64,000 nucleotides of DNA from Mixta theicola (GCF_002895925.1 NZ_NWUO01000004.1:62001-126000), one strand, 5' to 3'. Counted from the stretch's first letter, positions 1-9,040 are shown. The notes: generated by a model not told the origin, from the sequence alone. A program made the numbers and translations.

Positions 1-290
1 ACCGCCTGCCGCTTATCATTAGTCGTAAAGAAGTTTTTGACCACGCTTTGCAGCATCGCTTTATCAGAGCTAAGCGTTTGCAGCTCCCGGTTAAGTGCCT
101 GCAGTTTCTCCTCTAACTCTTTGATTTTTCTTCCTTCTTCCGAAGAAAGTCCGGCGTACTTTTTCTTCCAGCTATAAAAGGTCGCTTCGGAAATCCCCAA
201 ATCTTCACAGATGTCTTTGACCTTAACGCCACACTCAGAAGCTTTAATCGCATTGGTGATTTGCTCTTCGGTGTATCGTGACTTTCTCAT
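1..290 (-). CDS. IS3-type transposase OrfA-like protein (partial)
   Basis: The minus strand from the ATG at 290 is open to the window edge (96 codons visible, C-terminus missing). The N-terminal half is a helix-turn-helix of the Tnp_1/IS3 OrfA type: it opens MRKSRYTEEQI and has the signature ISEATFYSWKKKY. It is followed by a leucine/glutamate-rich segment consistent with the coiled coil that lets OrfA dimerise. In IS3 elements OrfA binds the terminal repeats and is fused to the OrfB integrase by frameshifting. No terminal repeat or OrfB can be seen because the element, if it is one, runs off the window. It could also be a domesticated orphan OrfA-like DNA-binding protein. Confidence 0.7.
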   Translation of the reverse strand, partial: MRKSRYTEEQITNAIKASECGVKVKDICEDLGISEATFYSWKKKYAGLSSEEGRKIKELEEKLQALNRELQTLSSDKAMLQSVVKNFFTTNDKRQA

Positions 291-299
291 AAATGCTGT

Positions 300-820
300 T
301 ACCTTTCTAATCAATTAATGGATGAGAGCGGCTGCAATAATCAATGGATCTAATCCCCTGGAATATTAAAGCAGCGTATTAAAGTGCGCGATTTGAATGG
401 CAAGCAATAAGTTAAGTTATCCTGTAGAAATATCATCATGGGATTTCTCTTATTTTATCTTTGGCTTAACCCCATACCTTTCTCAGCACCCAGTTTTGTT
501 ATAAATTCTTTCCCCGTCAGGTGAACGATTTTGACTAAGCTGGCGCTACCCAATGAACTTGCGTAACGGTAAATTTGTGCCAGGGTGGTCATCAAAAAAT
601 AAATTTTATGAAATCGTTTACACAAAATTGAAAAGGCCATTTTTTATCAGATAGCCTATGAGAAAAATCTCAAGAAAAGGCAAATAACCGTTATTAAAAT
701 AACCGTTAATGAGATGTGGTTTCTAATCTTGTGTCGCCAGAGTTCACTGTGCGTAATTGTACGTTTTAAACACGGATGTCGTTTTCATATGTGAGTAGTT
801 GAAATACAAAGGATGCGTCG
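300..820. other. AT-rich gap with possible 45-residue ORF and a direct repeat
   Basis: The stretch between the OrfA start and the flippase is AT-rich. A 45-codon minus-strand frame (ATG at 592, stop at 455) has no recognisable family. A 12-base direct repeat AAATAACCGTTA occurs at 682-693 and 697-708, 15 bases apart, about 115 bases before the flippase start. I see no terminal inverted repeat of an insertion sequence here. Confidence 0.35.
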
Positions 821-2077
821 ATGAAATACAGTGTGATGTCCAATGCCGCCTGGATGATATCTGAAAAATTTGTTTCCATATTTGGCGTCATTTTTGTCAC
901 GTCTTATGTAGCAAAATCTTTTGGACCTACGGTGTTTGGTCAGATGTCTTTTTCAACATCGCTGTTCTCAGTGGTGCAAACTATTGCAATTTTTGGCACT
1001 GAAACCCTTCTGTTTAAGCGCATCAGCAAAAACGCGCAGAAAGGGATGCGTCTGATGACCATCGCCAAAAAGCTGCGTTTGGCTTTATTGCTGCTGCTCT
1101 CCTTGCCGCTTTTGGTATGGATGTACTACCACATGCGCGAGAACTATCTCGCCTTTGCGCTGGCTTCGTTTATGGCGGCGCTGTTTGTTACGCAGGACAC
1201 GTTTAGCGTTTTTAATAATGCCCAACTGGCGTCGCGCTTTAATACCATTGCCAATACGGCGGGTATGCTGCTGAGCTTTGCTATTAGTTTTAGCATCGCC
1301 TGGCTGAAGCTGAGCCCGCTGTGGTTGACGCTGTCGATTGTGGCCGTCACGCTGGTGCCGTATCTGATTAAACGGTACAGCTTTTATCAGCGTTACAGCG
1401 ATGAAGAACCGCCGCATGGCAAAAGCGGCAACTATCTGCGTTATTTAATATATGCCGGTCTGCCTTTAGCTATTTCGAGCATATTTATTTCAATACAGAT
1501 AAAAATGGCGCAATTCTTCCTGGTCAGCGTAGGGACTGCAAAGGATGTTGGGCTATTTAACGCGGCGAATATTATCTCAGCATCATGGATATTTATTCCT
1601 GCGGCAATTATTACCTCAAGTTTTACCGAAATATTCAGAGAGCAGTCGGAAAAAGCGTTAAAACTGACCGCGCGTTTGAATGGCTATGTCATGGTTATTT
1701 CACTATTGATGCTGCTTATCGTATCCCTTTACGGTGAGAAGATCATTATTACCCTTTATGGGGAAGATTACACACGATCGGGAAGTCTCATTACGTTGTT
1801 GTCATTAGCAACCTGCTTTTCGTCAATGGGGACAGTAGCATATCGTTATATGGTCAAAGAAGGAGGTTTTAATTATCTGTTGAAGAAAATTCTCTGTCTG
1901 ATGTTAATCAGCGTGCCGTTGGCTTGGTTATTAATTACCAGCTTCGGTTTGGTTGGCGCAGCGTGGAGCGTTTTAATCACAGAAGTTCTGTCCCTGACCG
2001 TAATGAATTACTTCTTTAAACATGGCGTCATCCACAAGATCCACGTTTCCTCACTCAACTACAAAACTTACAAATGA
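821..2077 (+). CDS. Wzx-like polysaccharide flippase (MOP superfamily)
   Basis: A 418-residue integral membrane protein with about 12 hydrophobic segments spread over its whole length, of the oligosaccharide flippase / polysaccharide transporter family. Members flip undecaprenyl-linked sugar repeat units across the inner membrane for O-antigen, capsule or exopolysaccharide assembly. The N-terminal segment (NAAWMISEKFVSIFGVIF) has the polar-then-hydrophobic opening typical of the family. The ATG at 821 is preceded by AAAGGA. The stop codon overlaps the ribosome binding site of the following ATP-grasp gene, so the two form an operon. No polymerase, chain-length regulator or glycosyltransferase is visible nearby, so the polysaccharide served cannot be named. 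Confidence 0.85.
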   Translation: MKYSVMSNAAWMISEKFVSIFGVIFVTSYVAKSFGPTVFGQMSFSTSLFSVVQTIAIFGTETLLFKRISKNAQKGMRLMTIAKKLRLALLLLLSLPLLVWMYYHMRENYLAFALASFMAALFVTQDTFSVFNNAQLASRFNTIANTAGMLLSFAISFSIAWLKLSPLWLTLSIVAVTLVPYLIKRYSFYQRYSDEEPPHGKSGNYLRYLIYAGLPLAISSIFISIQIKMAQFFLVSVGTAKDVGLFNAANIISASWIFIPAAIITSSFTEIFREQSEKALKLTARLNGYVMVISLLMLLIVSLYGEKIIITLYGEDYTRSGSLITLLSLATCFSSMGTVAYRYMVKEGGFNYLLKKILCLMLISVPLAWLLITSFGLVGAAWSVLITEVLSLTVMNYFFKHGVIHKIHVSSLNYKTYK

Positions 2078-2084
2078 GGTTAAA

Positions 2085-3041
2085 ATGTCTAAGTTTAAAG
2101 ATGAATTAAGAAGAAGCGTTCTTTATTTTGTTAAAAAAATGCCGTGGGCATACCAGGATCGCATTCACTATTTTCGTAAATTTAAAAGACTACCCAACAT
2201 CCGTGAACCCAGGCTGTTTAACGAAAAGGTTATGTATCGTAAGTTTGTAAACGGCGACTACGCTCGTTACGGCAGGCTTTCCGATAAGTTCACGGTGCGC
2301 GACTATATTGCTGATGCGATTGGCGAAGAGTATCTGATCCCGTTGGTGCATGAGACCAGCGATCCGACGACGCTGCTGAGTTTGCCAGGCCTGAAGAACA
2401 CGGTGGTTAAGCCTAACCACGGCTCTAACATGGTAGAAATTTTGTTAGAAGAGCCGGACAGCCTGCAAAAGCAGCTGATTATTAATCGCTGCCAGGAATG
2501 GTTGCGTAAAGATTTTTCCGAAGAAGCGCGTGAAATTCATTATCGCTACATCAAACCGCGCATTCTGGTTGAAAAATATATTGGCGATGGGAAAAGTGCG
2601 CCGATCGATTATAAATTCCACATGTTCAATAAAAAGGACGGCAATTTTGAATATGTGTTGCAGGTCATTTATAACCGCGGCAATCCGGCGCTGTCGATGA
2701 ACTTTTACGTGAATAACCTGAACGAAGCCTGGTACAAAATTCGCGATACCGGTCTCGATCTTAATCCAGTGTTGCCGAAGCTGGAGCACGCATTAGCGTT
2801 GAGTAAAACGCTGGCGAAAGAATTCGATTATGTTCGCGTTGACTGGTATATCCATGAAGAGCAGGTGTGGTTTGGCGAATTAACCTTTACGCCGGGCGCA
2901 GGGCTGGTGACCGGTCTCGATCGCGGTCTGAATCGTATGATGGGTGAAATGTGGCTGCAGGATCGTATCATGCAGCCGACGGCAATCGGTTCGCCGGATG
3001 TCACCGACGTGACGCTGCCGGGGATGTTGAAAAAAGTATAG
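2085..3041 (+). CDS. TupA-like ATP-grasp protein of polysaccharide loci
   Basis: 318 residues from the ATG at 2085; the frame extends upstream to 2022, but the GAGG at the flippase stop codon fits the ATG at 2085. The sequence contains typical TupA-like ATP-grasp segments: FNEKVMYRK near the N-terminus, VVKPNHGSNM, ILVEKYIGDG, PIDYKFHMFN, and YVRVDWY...WFGELTFTPGAG near the C-terminus. Family members sit in teichuronopeptide, capsule and O-antigen loci and are thought to ligate an amino acid or acid to a sugar or peptide using ATP, often annotated as glycosyltransferases. Here it is coupled to a flippase gene, suggesting modification of an exported glycan. The substrate is not predictable. 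Confidence 0.75.
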   Translation: MSKFKDELRRSVLYFVKKMPWAYQDRIHYFRKFKRLPNIREPRLFNEKVMYRKFVNGDYARYGRLSDKFTVRDYIADAIGEEYLIPLVHETSDPTTLLSLPGLKNTVVKPNHGSNMVEILLEEPDSLQKQLIINRCQEWLRKDFSEEAREIHYRYIKPRILVEKYIGDGKSAPIDYKFHMFNKKDGNFEYVLQVIYNRGNPALSMNFYVNNLNEAWYKIRDTGLDLNPVLPKLEHALALSKTLAKEFDYVRVDWYIHEEQVWFGELTFTPGAGLVTGLDRGLNRMMGEMWLQDRIMQPTAIGSPDVTDVTLPGMLKKV

Positions 3042-3063
3042 CGACGTCCGGTTGGGTTAATAA

Positions 3064-3096
3064 TAAAAAAAGCGAGCCGGGCAGCTCGCTTTTTTA
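3064..3096. terminator. Bidirectional terminator between ATP-grasp gene and yjcB
   Basis: AGCGAGC-CGGGCA-GCTCGCT hairpin flanked by A7 on the left and T6 on the right, so it can terminate the plus-strand ATP-grasp operon and the convergent yjcB. Confidence 0.9.
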
Positions 3097-3108
3097 GCTG
3101 GCAATAAA

Positions 3109-3390
3109 TCAGGGCATCGGCCACTCAGGCGGCGTCTGGCTCATGATATTAATAAACGCGTCTTTGGTGATGTTCAGGAAATTATTCATATTTTCCATAC
3201 TGAACGTCATTCCTAATAGCCCGGCGACAAACCAGCAGGTCAGGCCTACGCCAATTCCGCTACAAACAAAGGCCATTACCGGATGGCTTGTCTGACGACA
3301 TTTTGTCTTAAAAGTGCTGGCGAAAAACATCAGTACGGCGCTCAGCAATTCCCAACGCATTACAACAAGGCTGGCGGTAAGCGTAGCCAT
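3109..3390 (-). CDS. yjcB: YjcB family small membrane protein
   Basis: 93 residues from the ATG at 3390. It starts MATLTAS like E. coli YjcB (MATLTTG) and ends TPPEWPM where E. coli has TPPQWPM. An AGAGG lies 9 bases before this ATG; an ATG three codons further upstream has much poorer spacing. Two hydrophobic segments (about residues 6-25 and 42-65) suggest an inner-membrane protein. Its function is unknown. It sits on the ssb side of soxRS as in E. coli, and so marks the return to backbone after the polysaccharide genes. Confidence 0.88.
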   Translation of the reverse strand: MATLTASLVVMRWELLSAVLMFFASTFKTKCRQTSHPVMAFVCSGIGVGLTCWFVAGLLGMTFSMENMNNFLNITKDAFINIMSQTPPEWPMP

Positions 3391-3535
3391 AACATGCAAC
3401 CTCTGTTTCTTATCAACCCTGACGCCTGGAAAGAGAAGACGGCGATAAAGATGTCAGGAACTCTTTAACCGTCATGAGCGTACAGCACTAAAATGTGACT
3501 TGGGTCACATTATACCACCGGTTTTTAAATTTTGA

Positions 3536-3730
3536 ACAAAAATTAACACCGCCAAAAACGCGTTTGGCCGCGCAAAATTAACCGCAGCGCAGCATAAAGC
3601 GCAGCCCCAGGCTGCGTCCTGGTCAGAGAAGCAGCGGCTGCGTACGCAGGAAAAAACGGATATGGCGGCGCGTCCCGGCGGCGATGAAGGGGCGATTTTG
3701 CTGCGTAGTATTACTGAGCTGGAGCAGTGA
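3536..3730 (+). pseudogene. Possible gene fragment, no start codon
   Basis: An open frame without a plausible start runs from a stop at 3533 to the TGA at 3728. It reads as an Ala/Lys/Gln/Arg-rich segment (NAFGRAKLTAAQHKAQ early, ILLRSITELEQ at the end). Composition is protein-like but I recognise no family. It lies in the gap between yjcB and soxS, where E. coli carries pdeC (yjcC), but it does not resemble an EAL domain. It may be a decayed C-terminal remnant or chance. Confidence 0.25.
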
Positions 3731-3803
3731 GCCTGCGTAGTACGGCCGCTGATAACCGGCACGGCAAGCCAGAGCCAACCGCAGGTTGCAATAGCGTAAA
3801 CCC

Positions 3804-3825
3804 GGCCCGGCAACGACGTCGGGCC
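3804..3825 (-). terminator. Possible soxS terminator
   Basis: GGCCCG...CGGGCC inverted repeat 16 bases beyond the soxS stop; the following T-run is short, so this is tentative. Confidence 0.35.
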
Positions 3826-3840
3826 AGACCTTGTGCCTGT

Positions 3841-4269
3841 TTAACCGCTAACCGGGCAGCAGATGCCGGTTGTACGCTGGGCGTAGCTGCCGATAACGTC
3901 GTTACGAGAATAATTAACGGAACGCTGACGCAGCGTGCTCTGACGGCGCATGCTGTGGCGATAGGCCGTGGGCGTTTGTGAAAACTGACGGCGGAATACG
4001 CGGGAAAAAGTTTGCTGCGAGTCAAAACCATACTGCATTGCAATATCAAATACCGGACGCTGCGTCAGAGAGAGAGCTTCCGCCGCCAGCGTTAGCCGAC
4101 GTTCACGAATATAGCTGCCCAGCGTCTGTTTCGTTACGGTACGGAACATACGTTGCAGGTGCCATTTGGAGTAGCCTGCTTTGGCGGCCACTTCATCGAT
4201 GGACAAATTTTTATCTAAGTTCTGATCAATCCAGTCAGTCAGAGAATGAATAATGTCGTTATGCATCAT
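3841..4269 (-). CDS. soxS: SoxS, AraC-family activator of the superoxide response
   Basis: Monomeric AraC/XylS-type activator that turns on superoxide and redox-cycling defence genes. Residues 1-107 align with all of E. coli SoxS (107 aa). The first helix-turn-helix carries AAKAGYSKWHLQRMF and the second FDSQQTFSRVFRRQF. The start at 4269 has AGGA 7 bases upstream. It is divergent from soxR and driven from the SoxR-controlled promoter between them. The frame continues about 35 residues past the usual C-terminus (after TPTAYRH) with a basic, Ser-rich tail ending CCPVSG, which the E. coli protein lacks. Whether the tail is translated is a question only of where the stop lies, and no earlier stop is present. 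Confidence 0.93.
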   Translation of the reverse strand: MMHNDIIHSLTDWIDQNLDKNLSIDEVAAKAGYSKWHLQRMFRTVTKQTLGSYIRERRLTLAAEALSLTQRPVFDIAMQYGFDSQQTFSRVFRRQFSQTPTAYRHSMRRQSTLRQRSVNYSRNDVIGSYAQRTTGICCPVSG

Positions 4270-4319
4270 GACTAAGTCCTTCTGATGAGATTTTAAGCAT
4301 TGCGGGTTAATGGGGTGGG

Positions 4320-4350
4320 AGTATAATTCCTCAAGTTAACTTGAGGTAAA
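4320..4350 (-). promoter_or_regulatory. soxS promoter with SoxR operator
   Basis: On the minus strand TTTACC (-35, 4345-4350) and TATACT (-10, 4320-4325) are separated by 19 bases. The 18-base perfect palindrome CCTCAAGTTAACTTGAGG (4329-4346) covers the spacer. This overlong spacer with a central MerR-type palindrome is the known architecture on which oxidised SoxR acts. The same region must carry the soxR promoter. Confidence 0.95.
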
Positions 4351-4357
4351 GCGTAAA

Positions 4358-4825
4358 ATGAAAAAAAACAGTTCTCCGAAACCGGTGCTGACGCCAGGCG
4401 AAGTGGCGAAACGTAGTGGGGTAGCCGTTTCCGCGCTGCATTTTTATGAAGCGAAAGGGCTGATTGCCAGCACGCGCAATGGCGGAAACCAGCGGCGCTA
4501 CAGCCGTGACGTGCTGCGCCGCGTGGCGATTATTAAAATTGCCCAGCGCATCGGCATTCCGCTGGCGACGGTCAGTGAAAGCCTGGCGCATATGCCGACC
4601 GATAAGCGTATTTCGCCCAAAGCGTGGGAGGATCTGACCGATCAATGGCGCGCCGAGCTGACAAAAAGGATCGAAACCCTGACCCACCTGCGCGACGATC
4701 TTGACGGCTGCATCGGCTGCGGCTGTTTGTCGATGCGTGACTGTCCGCTGCGCAACCCCGGCGACCGACTGGCGGAAAAGGGCACCGGCGCAATTCTGCT
4801 CGATCCGCAGCGCGAGGAAGAGTAG
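4358..4825 (+). CDS. soxR: SoxR, redox-sensing MerR-family regulator
   Basis: 155-residue dimeric MerR-type activator that senses redox-cycling compounds through a [2Fe-2S] cluster and activates soxS. The N-terminal winged helix covers about residues 11-80 ([20 protein letters not shown]). A dimerisation helix follows, and the cluster ligands are C118, C121, C123 and C129 in [12 protein letters not shown], at the same spacing as E. coli SoxR. It is transcribed divergently from soxS with the operator in between. Confidence 0.97.
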   Translation: MKKNSSPKPVLTPGEVAKRSGVAVSALHFYEAKGLIASTRNGGNQRRYSRDVLRRVAIIKIAQRIGIPLATVSESLAHMPTDKRISPKAWEDLTDQWRAELTKRIETLTHLRDDLDGCIGCGCLSMRDCPLRNPGDRLAEKGTGAILLDPQREEE

Positions 4826-4866
4826 CCGCTATACTGGAGGCTGGCGCTTAACCACAGGAATCCGTC

Positions 4867-5535
4867 ATGATCGTTGTCCATCATCTGAACAACTCCCGTT
4901 CCCAGCGGATCCTCTGGCTACTGGAAGAGCTGGAACTGCCCTATGAAATCCGTCGCTATCAGCGTCAGGCGAATATGCTGGCGCCGGAGGCGCTGAAACA
5001 GGTGCATCCGTTGGGTAAAGCGCCGGTTATTAGCGACGGCGGTCGCGTGGTGGCTGAATCGGGCGCGATTTTGGAATACCTGGCTGGCCGCTACGACAAC
5101 CATCAGCGGCTGACGCCGCAGAATGAAGAGGAAACGCTGCAGAGCCGTTACTGGCTCCACTATGCGGAAGGGTCGCTGATGCCGCTGGTGGTTATGCGCC
5201 TGATCTTCAGCCGGATGGGAAAACCGCCGGTTCCCTGGCTGCTGCGTCCCATCGGCGCGGCTTTCGGCAACGGCGTACGTAAGGGCTTTATCGATAAGCA
5301 GCTGGCCACGCATCGTCAGTTTATCGAGCATCATCTGGCGAGCCAGCCCTGGTTCGCCGGTCAGCGGCTTACGTTGGCTGATATTCAAATGAGCTTCCCT
5401 GTTCAGGGCCTGGCGGCGCGCGGCGGGCTGAATAATATGCCGGCAACCCAGGCCTGGCTGGACAGTATCACCCGTCGTCCCGCCTGGCAGCGCGCCATTC
5501 AGCAGGGCGGTGAGCTGAACCTGGCGACTAAATAG
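4867..5535 (+). CDS. Glutathione S-transferase family protein
   Basis: 222 residues, with an N-terminal thioredoxin-like domain (about 1-80: HHLNNSRSQRILWLLEELELPYE, then the cis-Pro region GKAPVI and the ESGAILEYL glutathione-binding motif) and an all-helical C-terminal domain (about 90-215). Conserved Ser9/Ser11 are the candidates for thiolate activation. A comparable GST gene follows soxR in Salmonella. The ATG at 4867 has CAGGA 8 bases upstream, and the gene starts 41 bases after soxR in the same direction. Co-transcription is possible. The substrate is unknown. Confidence 0.85.
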   Translation: MIVVHHLNNSRSQRILWLLEELELPYEIRRYQRQANMLAPEALKQVHPLGKAPVISDGGRVVAESGAILEYLAGRYDNHQRLTPQNEEETLQSRYWLHYAEGSLMPLVVMRLIFSRMGKPPVPWLLRPIGAAFGNGVRKGFIDKQLATHRQFIEHHLASQPWFAGQRLTLADIQMSFPVQGLAARGGLNNMPATQAWLDSITRRPAWQRAIQQGGELNLATK

Positions 5536-5624
5536 CTACGTAAACGCGACGTTAATTCTCTCACCTGAGAATTATCCTGGTTCCGACATAAACAGTAGTT
5601 GAAAATATGCCCATAAAGGCAGGA

Positions 5625-5697
5625 TAATCGTTTGCCTTTTTACAGACCGCTATTGCGGCCCTAATTTGCGCGGCGAAGTAATCGTTTGCTTTTTTAA
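5625..5697 (+). promoter_or_regulatory. Direct repeat before ghxP, possible PurR-like sites
   Basis: TAATCGTTTGC followed by a T-rich run occurs at 5625-5642 and 5679-5697, 54 bases apart. The CGTTTGC half resembles half of a PurR operator, while the left halves are poor. A regulatory role in purine control of ghxP is inference. Confidence 0.35.
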
Positions 5698-5802
5698 CTG
5701 GCGTCGGCTGTTCATTTCACGCCAGCATTTATTCAGGGACATTAAAAAACGGTGCGCTTTGTTCGCCGCGCAGGCTGTTATCCAAAAATAATGAGGTTTT
5801 TC

Positions 5803-7152
5803 ATGTCGACTCCAACACAACCCGCGCGTCGCTCGCTTGATGGCTGGTTCCAAATTTCTGCGCGCGGCAGTAGCGTGCGTCAGGAGATCCTGGCGGGTTT
5901 AACCACCTTCCTGGCGATGGTCTATTCGGTGATCGTGGTACCGGGAATGCTGGGCAAAGCGGGCTTCCCTCCCGCAGCGGTTTTCGTTTCCACCTGTCTG
6001 GTCGCCAGCTTTGGCTCCCTTATTATGGGGCTGTGGGCGAACCTGCCAATGGCTATCGGCTGTGCCATCTCGCTTACCGCCTTTACCGCGTTTAGCCTGG
6101 TGCTGGGACAGCACATCAGCATCCCGGTTGCGCTGGGCGCCGTTTTCCTGATGGGCGTGCTGTTTACCCTGATTTCCGCGACCGGCATTCGCGCCTGGAT
6201 CCTGCGCAATCTGCCGATGGGCGTAGCGCACGGCACCGGCGTCGGTATTGGCCTGTTTTTACTGTTAATCGCTGCGGACGGCGTCGGCCTGGTGGTGAAA
6301 AATCCGGCTCCCGGCCTGCCGGTGGCGTTGGGTCACTTCTCCTCCTTCCCGGTTATTATGACGCTGATTGGCCTGGCGGCGATTTTCGGTCTGGAGAAGC
6401 GCCGCGTGCCGGGCGGCATTCTGCTGACGATTATTGCTATTTCCCTGATTGGCCTGGCGGTCGATCCGGCCGTCAGCTTTAAAGGTTTATTTGCGATGCC
6501 CAGCCTGCGTGATGCGAACGGCCAGTCGCTGCTGTTCAGCCTGGATATTGGCGGCGCATTGCAGGCGGCGGTGCTGCCGAGCGTGCTGGCGTTGGTGATG
6601 ACGGCGGTGTTCGACGCGACCGGCACTATCCGCGCCGTCGCCGGGCAGGCCAACCTGCTGGATAAAGACGGGCAGATTATCAGCGGCGGTAAAGCGCTAA
6701 CCACCGACTCGGTCAGCAGCATTTTTGCCGGTCTGGTCGGGGCGTCACCGGCGGCAGTCTATATCGAATCGGCGGCAGGAACGGCGGCGGGCGGTAAAAC
6801 CGGGCTGACGGCGATTGTGGTCGGCCTGCTGTTCCTGTTGATTCTGTTTATGTCGCCGCTGGCTTATCTGGTTCCGGCCTACGCCACGGCACCGGCGCTG
6901 ATGTATGTCGGGCTGCTGATGTTAAGCAACGTTGCGAAAATCGATTTTAACGATTTTGTCGATGCGATGTCTGGCCTGCTGACGGCGGTATTTATCGTGC
7001 TGACCTGTAACATCGTGACCGGTATTATGCTGGGCTTCGGTTCGCTGGTGATTGGCCGGGTGTTTGCCGGCGAATGGCGTCGGCTGAATATCGGTACCGT
7101 AATTATCGCTATCGCCCTGGTAGCTTTCTATGCCGGAGGCTGGGCGCTCTGA
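5803..7152 (+). CDS. ghxP: GhxP guanine/hypoxanthine permease (NCS2/AzgA type)
   Basis: 449 residues from the ATG at 5803, which has GAGG 7 bases upstream and aligns with the E. coli start; upstream ATGs in the same frame are not supported. It is a proton-coupled high-affinity importer of guanine and hypoxanthine with about 12-14 membrane segments. Diagnostic stretches include [18 protein letters not shown] near the N-terminus, the [18 protein letters not shown] segment, [17 protein letters not shown] and [13 protein letters not shown]. It is followed directly by an intrinsic terminator, so it is probably monocistronic. Confidence 0.95.
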   Translation: MSTPTQPARRSLDGWFQISARGSSVRQEILAGLTTFLAMVYSVIVVPGMLGKAGFPPAAVFVSTCLVASFGSLIMGLWANLPMAIGCAISLTAFTAFSLVLGQHISIPVALGAVFLMGVLFTLISATGIRAWILRNLPMGVAHGTGVGIGLFLLLIAADGVGLVVKNPAPGLPVALGHFSSFPVIMTLIGLAAIFGLEKRRVPGGILLTIIAISLIGLAVDPAVSFKGLFAMPSLRDANGQSLLFSLDIGGALQAAVLPSVLALVMTAVFDATGTIRAVAGQANLLDKDGQIISGGKALTTDSVSSIFAGLVGASPAAVYIESAAGTAAGGKTGLTAIVVGLLFLLILFMSPLAYLVPAYATAPALMYVGLLMLSNVAKIDFNDFVDAMSGLLTAVFIVLTCNIVTGIMLGFGSLVIGRVFAGEWRRLNIGTVIIAIALVAFYAGGWAL

Positions 7153-7160
7153 TTGTTCTG

Positions 7161-7186
7161 GCGCGGCCGCAGTGCCGCGCTTTTTT
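7161..7186 (+). terminator. ghxP terminator
   Basis: GCGCGGC-CGCAGT-GCCGCGC hairpin followed by six T residues, 9 bases after the ghxP stop. Confidence 0.92.
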
Positions 7187-7363
7187 CCTGCCTCTCCGTC
7201 ACTTCTCCTCTAATTTATTTCACTTACAGAGAAATATCCTGAAGCGTAAATAATCGCACGCCTTGTTTTTAACTGCCCTGTCGTTTTGTTTTACACTGCT
7301 ATGGGGTAACCCCGCAGGGTAATCGATTCACATATGCCTGTTGGAAGAGGCTATAAGGAAAAC

Positions 7364-9013
7364 ATGGAAATCTTTTTTACTATTCTCATTATGACGCTGG
7401 TGGTGTCGCTGTCCGGCGTAGCTGCCCGTATTATCCCGTTCCAGATCCCTCTGCCGCTGGTGCAAATCGCCGCCGGTGCGCTGTTGGCATGGCCAACCTT
7501 TGGCCTGCATGTGGATTTCGATCCGGAACTGTTCCTGGTGCTGTTTATTCCGCCGCTGCTGTTTGCCGACGGCTGGAAAACGCCGGTCAATGAATTCCTG
7601 CATCATGGCCGGGAAATCATGGGCCTGGCCCTGGTGCTGGTACTGATTACGGTGGTGGGTATTGGCTACCTGATCTACTGGATGGTGCCGGGCATTCCGC
7701 TGGTGCCGGCCTTTGCGCTGGCGGCGGTGCTGTCGCCTACCGATGCCGTAGCGCTCTCCGGCATTGTTGGCGAAGGGCGTATTCCCAAGAAGATTATGTC
7801 GATACTGCAGGGCGAAGCGCTAATGAATGACGCTTCCGGCCTGGTTTCGCTGAAGTTTGCCGTGGCGGTGGCGATGGGAACGATGGTATTTACCGTTTCT
7901 GGCGCGACGATGGAATTTTTGAAAGTAGCGATCGGCGGCCTGCTGGCGGGCGCTGCGGTCTGCTGGCTGTTTGGTAAATCGCTGCGTCTGTTCAGCCGCC
8001 TGAGCGGTGACGATCCCGCAACGCAAACCGTACTACTGCTGCTGCTGCCGTTCGCCTCCTATCTGATTGCGGAACACCTGGGCGTATCAGGTATCCTGGC
8101 AGCAGTTGCAGCCGGTATGATGATCACCCGTTCCGGCATTATGCGCCGCGCGCCGCTGGCGATGCGTCTGCGCGCTAACAGCGTCTGGCAGATGCTGGAG
8201 TTTGTCTTTAACGGTATGGTGTTTTTGATGCTGGGCCTGCAGCTGCCGGGCATTCTGGAAACCTCCATTACCGAGGCCAACGCCGATCCTAACGTACAGC
8301 TGTGGATGCTGTTTACCGATATTCTGTTGATTTACGCCGCGTTAATGCTGGTGCGCTTTGGCTGGCTGTGGACCATGCAGCGGATCAGTAAACGTTTCCT
8401 GAGTAAAAAGCCGATGGAGTTCAGCACCTACAGCTCGCGTGAGCTGCTGGTCGCCTCCGTGGCGGGGGTGCGCGGTGCGATTACGCTGGCCGGCGTGCTG
8501 TCAATTCCGCTATTTCTGCCTAACGGCGATGCGTTTCCGGGGCGTTATGAGCTGGTATTCCTCGCAACCGGCGTCATTCTGTTCTCGCTGTTTGTTGGCG
8601 TGATCGTCTTGCCACTGCTGCTGCGCGGTATAGATGGCATCGATAAGACCGTACATCGCCGTGAGCTGCGGCAGGCGCGGGCGATCATGGCCGGGGTGGC
8701 GATTGAAAGTCTGTATAAAATGGAAGAGCGCCTGACCCACGATGCGGAAGAGAACGTGGATAATGAGCTGCTTAAAGAAGTCAGCTCGCGCGTGATCGGC
8801 AACCTGCGCCGTCGCGCCGACGTTCAGAGCGACCTGGATAATGCGCATATCGCCGAGGATCTGGAACGCCGTTTCCGTCTTACCGCGCTACGCGCCGAAC
8901 GCGCCGAGCTGTACCATCTGCGCGCCACGCAGGAAATCAGCAATGAAACCATGCAGGAATTGCTGCGCGATCTCGACCTGCTGGAGGCGCTGCTGGTAGA
9001 GAAAGATCATTAA
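7364..9013 (+). CDS. yjcE: YjcE, CPA1-type sodium/proton antiporter
   Basis: 549 residues from the ATG at 7364 (AAGGA 5 bases upstream; the E. coli protein also starts MEIFFTILIMTLVVSLSG). Twelve or so membrane segments occupy about residues 1-420. They include the FIPPLLFADGW motif of the NhaP/CPA1 family and the acidic SPTDAVALSGIVGEGRIP and EALMNDASGL motifs that bind cation. The remaining C-terminal 130 residues are charged and cytoplasmic (helical, rich in Glu/Arg). The physiological ion of YjcE is not firmly known; sodium or potassium exchange for protons is the family role. It has its own promoter region, downstream of the ghxP terminator. Confidence 0.93.
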   Translation: MEIFFTILIMTLVVSLSGVAARIIPFQIPLPLVQIAAGALLAWPTFGLHVDFDPELFLVLFIPPLLFADGWKTPVNEFLHHGREIMGLALVLVLITVVGIGYLIYWMVPGIPLVPAFALAAVLSPTDAVALSGIVGEGRIPKKIMSILQGEALMNDASGLVSLKFAVAVAMGTMVFTVSGATMEFLKVAIGGLLAGAAVCWLFGKSLRLFSRLSGDDPATQTVLLLLLPFASYLIAEHLGVSGILAAVAAGMMITRSGIMRRAPLAMRLRANSVWQMLEFVFNGMVFLMLGLQLPGILETSITEANADPNVQLWMLFTDILLIYAALMLVRFGWLWTMQRISKRFLSKKPMEFSTYSSRELLVASVAGVRGAITLAGVLSIPLFLPNGDAFPGRYELVFLATGVILFSLFVGVIVLPLLLRGIDGIDKTVHRRELRQARAIMAGVAIESLYKMEERLTHDAEENVDNELLKEVSSRVIGNLRRRADVQSDLDNAHIAEDLERRFRLTALRAERAELYHLRATQEISNETMQELLRDLDLLEALLVEKDH

Positions 9014-9040
9014 GCAAGACGGGCGGGCAGTTTTGCCCGC

